DNA of 64,000 bases from a bacterium M00.F.Ca.ET.205.01.1.1 (GTDB taxonomy: Bacteria > Pseudomonadota > Alphaproteobacteria > Rhizobiales > Rhizobiaceae), in contig SRUQ01000003.1 in assembly GCA_004791255.1 (NCBI GenBank), positions 582,623-646,622 of the forward strand, read 5' to 3'. A program made the translations under genes and the position numbers. A model generated the notes under the pieces. It ran no database searches, was not told the DNA's origin, and was given only the letters and a program-made list of their open reading frames with translations. How positions within the stretch are numbered: position 1 is the stretch's first letter; each line of letters opens with the position of its first letter. This document shows positions 60,599 through 64,000 of this stretch, piece by piece.

Positions 60599-61509
60599 GC
60601 GACGGCCTTTCCAGCGGAGGAGCTATCGGCAGTCATCGCCATGTGCAGGCGCACCAGCGCTTCCGAAGCCAGCCGGTCGGTGTGGTTGACGGTAAAGCTC
60701 CAGCCGAGGCGCTTGCACCAGCCGGCCAATTCCTGGCGGCGGGCGGTGTATAGCAGGCGGTACTCCTCGGCCAGCATTTCGGCGCGTCCGGCGGTCAGCT
60801 TGTCGCCGGTCTCGGGATCGGTGAACTCGGTGCGGCCGGCATAGGGGAAGGTTTCCTCGGCCGGATCGGCGACCTCGATCAGGTGGGCGCGCACGCCGTG
60901 GCGGGCAAGCACGTCGAGCCAGGCCATGGTCTCTTCAACCGGATCGAGGAAATCGCTGACGATGACGATATCGCAGAAACGGCGGATGCCGGACAGGTCG
61001 GGCTTGCCCGGCAAATCACCGGCATGCATGAGTTGGGCGGCGACGCGCTCGGCGCCGTTGCGGGCGGTGAACGGGTCGGTGAGGCCAGGCCAGGCGATGC
61101 GCTCGCCGCTGCGTGACAACAGCTCGGCCATGGCCAGCGCCAGCACCAGCGCGCGAGATTGCTTGGACACGCTGGCGCCTGTCGACTTGTAGAGCATGGA
61201 GGGCGAGGGGTCGGCCCACAGCCAGACCGTGTGGGCGGCCTCCCATTCGCGGTCGCGCACATAGGTGTGGTCGTCGCGGGCCGAGCGGCGCCAGTCGATG
61301 CGCGAGGAATCGCCTTCGACATAGGGGCGGAACTGCCAGAAATTCTCGCCGATGCCGCGCTTGCGGCGGCCATGCCAGCCGGCGATCACGGTGTTGACGA
61401 TGCGGCGCGCCTCGACCAGCAGGTCCGGCACAAGCGAAGCCCGCAACCGGCCACGGGCGAGCGCGTCGCGCGTTGCTGCCGGTGCCTGGACTTCGCCGAT
61501 GCGTGCCAT
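60595..61509 (-). CDS. DUF58 domain protein
   Basis: The 304-residue protein begins MARIGEVQAPAATRDALARG. It has the DUF58 core (RRKRGIGENFWQFRPYVEGD, then SRIDWRRSARDD) followed by a vWA-like fold with a MIDAS-type DPSPS (LWADPSPSMLYKS) and a C-terminal YRLLYTARRQELAGWCKRLG. The vWA fold probably binds a partner of the MoxR ATPase. The ATG at 61509 shares one base with the moxR stop, and the stop overlaps the DUF4159 gene, so all three are coupled. Confidence 0.9.
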   Translation of the reverse strand: MARIGEVQAPAATRDALARGRLRASLVPDLLVEARRIVNTVIAGWHGRRKRGIGENFWQFRPYVEGDSSRIDWRRSARDDHTYVRDREWEAAHTVWLWADPSPSMLYKSTGASVSKQSRALVLALAMAELLSRSGERIAWPGLTDPFTARNGAERVAAQLMHAGDLPGKPDLSGIRRFCDIVIVSDFLDPVEETMAWLDVLARHGVRAHLIEVADPAEETFPYAGRTEFTDPETGDKLTAGRAEMLAEEYRLLYTARRQELAGWCKRLGWSFTVNHTDRLASEALVRLHMAMTADSSSAGKAVA

Positions 61510-62513
61510 CAAATGCCTTTCACCAACTTGCCCACCACGTCGCGCACGCTGGTGCCTTCGGCGCGGGCGGCGAAGGTCAGCGCCATGCGATGCTGCAGCA
61601 CCGGCTCGGCCAGCGCACGCACATCGTCGATGGAGGGCGCCAGCCGTCCATCGTAGAGCGCACGCGCCCTGGTGCACAGCATCAGCGCCTGGCTGGCGCG
61701 CGGGCCGGGACCCCAGGCGACATGCTTGTCGGTCTCGGCATTGCCTTGGCCCGGACGCGCCGAGCGAACCAGCGTGAGGATCGCCTCAACGACGCTTTCG
61801 GGCACCGGCATGCGGCGGATCAGCGTCTGGATATCCTTCAGCCGCGCCGGCTGCAGCACGTTCATCGCCTTGGCGTCCTCGACGCCGGTGGTCTCCAGAA
61901 GGATACGGCGCTCGGCCTCGATTTCGGGGTAGAGGATGTCGACCTGCATCAGGAAGCGGTCGAGCTGGGCTTCGGGCAACGGATAGGTGCCCTCCTGTTC
62001 CAGCGGGTTCTGCGTCGCCAGCACATGGAAGGGCGCGGGCAGGTCGTGGCGGGCGCCGGCGATGGTGACGTGATATTCCTGCATGGCCTGCAGCAGCGCC
62101 GACTGGGTGCGCGGCGAGGCGCGGTTGATCTCGTCGGCCATCAGCAATTGCGCGAAGATCGGCCCGGAAATGAAGCGGAAGGAGCGCTTGCCGGCTTCGT
62201 CCTGCTCCATCACCTCGGAGCCGAGAATGTCCGATGGCATCAAATCGGGGGTGAACTGGATGCGGCGCGAATCAAGGCCGAGCACGACGCCCAGCGTCTC
62301 GACCAGCTTGGTCTTGGCGAGGCCCGGGACGCCGACCAGCAGCGCGTGGCCGCCGGCCAGCAGCGCCACCAGCGTGCGCTCGACGACGTTCTCCTGGCCG
62401 AAGATGACCCGGCCGACCCCATCGCGGATCCTGGAAATGTCGGCAAGCGCCTTCTCTGCCTCGGCGACCATGTCCTTTTCGCTGATCGGGCTTTCCTTGA
62501 CCATCACGCTCAT
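61509..62513 (-). CDS. MoxR-family AAA+ ATPase
   Basis: The 334-residue ATPase has Walker A GVPGLAKTKLVETL, a MoxR hallmark; Walker B LLMADEINRASPRTQSALLQ, sensor-1 ATQNPLEQEGTYPLPEAQLD, and the arginine finger in LDRFLMQVDI. MoxR proteins are chaperone-type ATPases, usually paired with vWA-domain proteins such as the DUF58 gene that follows. The start is at ATG 62513 (MSVMVKESPISEKDMVAEAE), chosen over an upstream in-frame start. First gene of the four-gene operon. Confidence 0.95.
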   Translation of the reverse strand: MSVMVKESPISEKDMVAEAEKALADISRIRDGVGRVIFGQENVVERTLVALLAGGHALLVGVPGLAKTKLVETLGVVLGLDSRRIQFTPDLMPSDILGSEVMEQDEAGKRSFRFISGPIFAQLLMADEINRASPRTQSALLQAMQEYHVTIAGARHDLPAPFHVLATQNPLEQEGTYPLPEAQLDRFLMQVDILYPEIEAERRILLETTGVEDAKAMNVLQPARLKDIQTLIRRMPVPESVVEAILTLVRSARPGQGNAETDKHVAWGPGPRASQALMLCTRARALYDGRLAPSIDDVRALAEPVLQHRMALTFAARAEGTSVRDVVGKLVKGI

Positions 62514-62655
62514 GCCGCATCGATCCCTTTGGTTGGAAATACCGGCCCGCACCATATCATAGGTTGCCGCGATTCGGCCTCGCGTAGCGCCTATGGCCGA
62601 ACTTAAATCACAGACCTAGGCTGACAAGCGGAACAACAGTGACTATTTCGTGACG

Positions 62656-63285
62656 ATGACGGAACACTACGAACATCGCCAACAAAGCCTTACGCAGGCC
62701 ACCGAGGCTCGCGGCCTCGAGGCATTGATCTCGCGCGCGGCGCGCGCCGGCAAGGGCGCGGCGCCCGTGGAGCGGTGGAATCCCGACTTTTGCGGCGATC
62801 TCGACATGGAGATCAAGGCCGACGGCACCTGGTTTTATCTGGGAACGCCGATCGGCCGCATGCCGCTTGTGCAGCTCTTCTCGTCCGTGCTGCGCAAGGA
62901 CGCCGACGGCAGGACCTATCTGGTGACGCCGGTGGAAAAAGTCGGCATCCGCGTCGCTGACGCGCCGTTCATCGCCGTTGAGATGGATGTTTCAGGCAGT
63001 GGCGAGGACCAGGTCATCACCTTCCGCACCAATGTCGGCGATGTCGTCGAGGCTGGGCCGGAGCGGCCGATGCGATTCGTCGACGAGGACGAGACCGGCG
63101 GGCTGAAGCCTTATGTCCTGGTGCGCGGGCGGCTGGAGGCGCTGGTGGCGCGGCCGGTGATGTACGAACTGGTCGAGCACGGCGAGGAGATCGATATCGA
63201 CGGCCGGCGGATGTTTGCCGTCCGTTCGAAGGGCCAGGCCTATCCGATCATGCCGGCCGACAGGCTGAAGCGACTGAGTGCGTGA
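62656..63285 (+). CDS. DUF1285 domain protein
   Basis: The 209-residue protein begins MTEHYEHRQQSLTQATEARG and then shows DUF1285 features: VERWNPDFCGDLDMEIKADG, WFYLGTPIGRMPLVQLFSSV, LRKDADGRTYLVTPVEKVGI and FIAVEMDV. The family is uncharacterised; the fold is a beta-rich domain. The ATG at 62656 is chosen; a GTG two codons upstream is possible, and neither has a strong ribosome-binding site. It is divergent from moxR and lies just before the Nudix gene. Confidence 0.88.
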   Translation: MTEHYEHRQQSLTQATEARGLEALISRAARAGKGAAPVERWNPDFCGDLDMEIKADGTWFYLGTPIGRMPLVQLFSSVLRKDADGRTYLVTPVEKVGIRVADAPFIAVEMDVSGSGEDQVITFRTNVGDVVEAGPERPMRFVDEDETGGLKPYVLVRGRLEALVARPVMYELVEHGEEIDIDGRRMFAVRSKGQAYPIMPADRLKRLSA

Positions 63286-63295
63286 CGGACCAGCC

Positions 63296-63928
63296 ATGAT
63301 GGACCAGCTGACGCCGCCCTTTTCGATCGCGGATTTCCGCGCACGCTTTGCCGCGCAGCCGGACGCGCATGCCGGCGACGACTATGGCGACCATCGTTTC
63401 AATCCCGGCCATCCCCGCCTGAACCAGGGCACGGCGCTGCGCAACGCCGCGGTGCTGATCCCGGTGGTCGATCACGAGGGCGATGCGACGGTTTTGTTGA
63501 CCAAGCGGGCCGAGAAGCTGCGCAACCATTCCGGACAGGTGGCCTTTCCCGGCGGAACCATCGACCCCGATGACATCAGCCCGGAAGCGGCGGCGCTGCG
63601 CGAAACCTTCGAGGAAATCGGCCTGGGCCCGGAGCATATCGAGATTATCGGCCGCATGCCCTGGTATGTCGCTGGCAGCGGCTACCGGATCGCGCCGGTT
63701 CTGGGCATCGTGCGGCCGCATTTCCAGCTGAACCTCAATACCGACGAGGTCGATGCAGCTTTCGAGGTGCCGCTGCGTTTCCTTATGGACCCGGCTAACC
63801 ACACCAGGGACAGCCGCATGTGGAACGATCTCGAATGGTTCTTCTATGACATGCCTTATGGCGACCGACGCATCTGGGGCGTTACCGCCGGCATCATCCG
63901 CACGCTCTATGAAAGGCTCTATGCTTGA
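63296..63928 (+). CDS. CoA pyrophosphatase-type Nudix hydrolase
   Basis: The 210-residue hydrolase contains the CoA-pyrophosphatase (NudL) signature LLTKRAEKLRNHSGQVAFPG directly before the Nudix box GGTIDPDDISPEAAALRETF and EEIG. UPF0035-type enzymes split CoA and its derivatives to 4'-phosphopantetheine and 3',5'-ADP. The start is one of two consecutive ATGs (63296, 63299); a GTG at 63278 is possible. The stop overlaps the TTG of the next gene (TTGA), suggesting an operon with cca. Confidence 0.92.
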   Translation: MMDQLTPPFSIADFRARFAAQPDAHAGDDYGDHRFNPGHPRLNQGTALRNAAVLIPVVDHEGDATVLLTKRAEKLRNHSGQVAFPGGTIDPDDISPEAAALRETFEEIGLGPEHIEIIGRMPWYVAGSGYRIAPVLGIVRPHFQLNLNTDEVDAAFEVPLRFLMDPANHTRDSRMWNDLEWFFYDMPYGDRRIWGVTAGIIRTLYERLYA

Positions 63929-64000
63929 GTGTCTCGATCGCGGACAGGGCCGATTGGCTCACCGAAAAGCATCTGCAGCGCTTGCTTGCCCTGCTGACGG
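63925..64000 (+). CDS. cca: Probable CCA tRNA nucleotidyltransferase, N-terminus only
   Basis: A reading frame starts at TTG 63925, overlapping the Nudix stop, and runs to the window edge. It begins MSVSIADRADWLTEKHLQRL, matching the N-terminus of alphaproteobacterial CCA-adding enzymes, which commonly follow a NudL-type gene. Only 25 residues are visible, before the catalytic GG(x)VRD region, so the call rests on the N-terminus and the neighbourhood. Confidence 0.5.
   Translation, partial: MSVSIADRADWLTEKHLQRLLALLT

Overview
The window is GC-rich alphaproteobacterial chromosome, most likely from a rhizobium of the Mesorhizobium type. Supporting signs are a fused trpE(G) anthranilate synthase behind a 14-residue Trp leader peptide, a choXWV choline importer, a ClpS2-type adaptor, and the GC-rich palindromic intergenic repeats common in Mesorhizobium-like genomes. 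I see no prophage, transposase, CRISPR array, rRNA or tRNA. The text is mostly core chromosome in short operons.

Layout. 1-6.4 kb: HugZ-like FMN protein (cut by the window edge), SDR dehydrogenase, GNAT, glutathionyl-hydroquinone reductase, Nudix, metallophosphoesterase, membrane protein and alpha/beta hydrolase. 6.6-10.7 kb: a membrane-anchored TPR regulator, then leuA behind a short ORF with a leucine run that looks like an attenuator. 10.8-12.8 kb: an ATP-grasp/esterase pair. 12.9-20.7 kb: a proline-iminopeptidase gene, a LuxR solo, and a divergent five-gene peptide ABC importer. The LuxR carries the Met57/Trp61 pair (TraR numbering) of plant-signal-responsive LuxR solos, so this looks like a PipR-type locus and is the most striking item in the window. 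20.7-26.2 kb: AbrB-type transporter, orphan antitoxin, monooxygenase, SDR, DsrE-like protein, an internally duplicated secreted protein and a CDF metal exporter. 26.2-28.6 kb: trpE(G) with leader and attenuator.

28.7-38.3 kb: a PEP-mutase-like enzyme, an aspartoacylase-family protein, an MFS exporter, a FAD disulfide oxidoreductase with a DUF4126 protein, an acetyltransferase, a GlxA-type regulator divergent from a cysteine hydrolase, and fhs. 38.6-45.5 kb: five same-strand genes (coiled-coil protein, unknown 381-aa protein, AAA+ ATPase, unknown 434-aa protein, DUF2333 membrane protein) forming a poorly described system. 45.8-48.2 kb: a tetR/ridA pair with interlocked promoters and operators, a cytochrome c and tdk. 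48.4-51.5 kb: choXWV. 51.5-55.5 kb: a two-component system, small exported proteins and clpS2. 55.6-62.5 kb: a MoxR/DUF58/DUF4159 operon. 62.6-64 kb: DUF1285 protein, Nudix CoA pyrophosphatase and the first codons of a probable cca.

The genes fit a plant-associated soil bacterium: peptide and choline uptake, plant-signal sensing, branched-chain and aromatic amino-acid synthesis controlled by ribosome-dependent attenuation, and envelope or stress AAA+ machines. Start codons were chosen by ribosome-binding site and family N-terminus. Family names come from reading the protein sequence, not from a database search.
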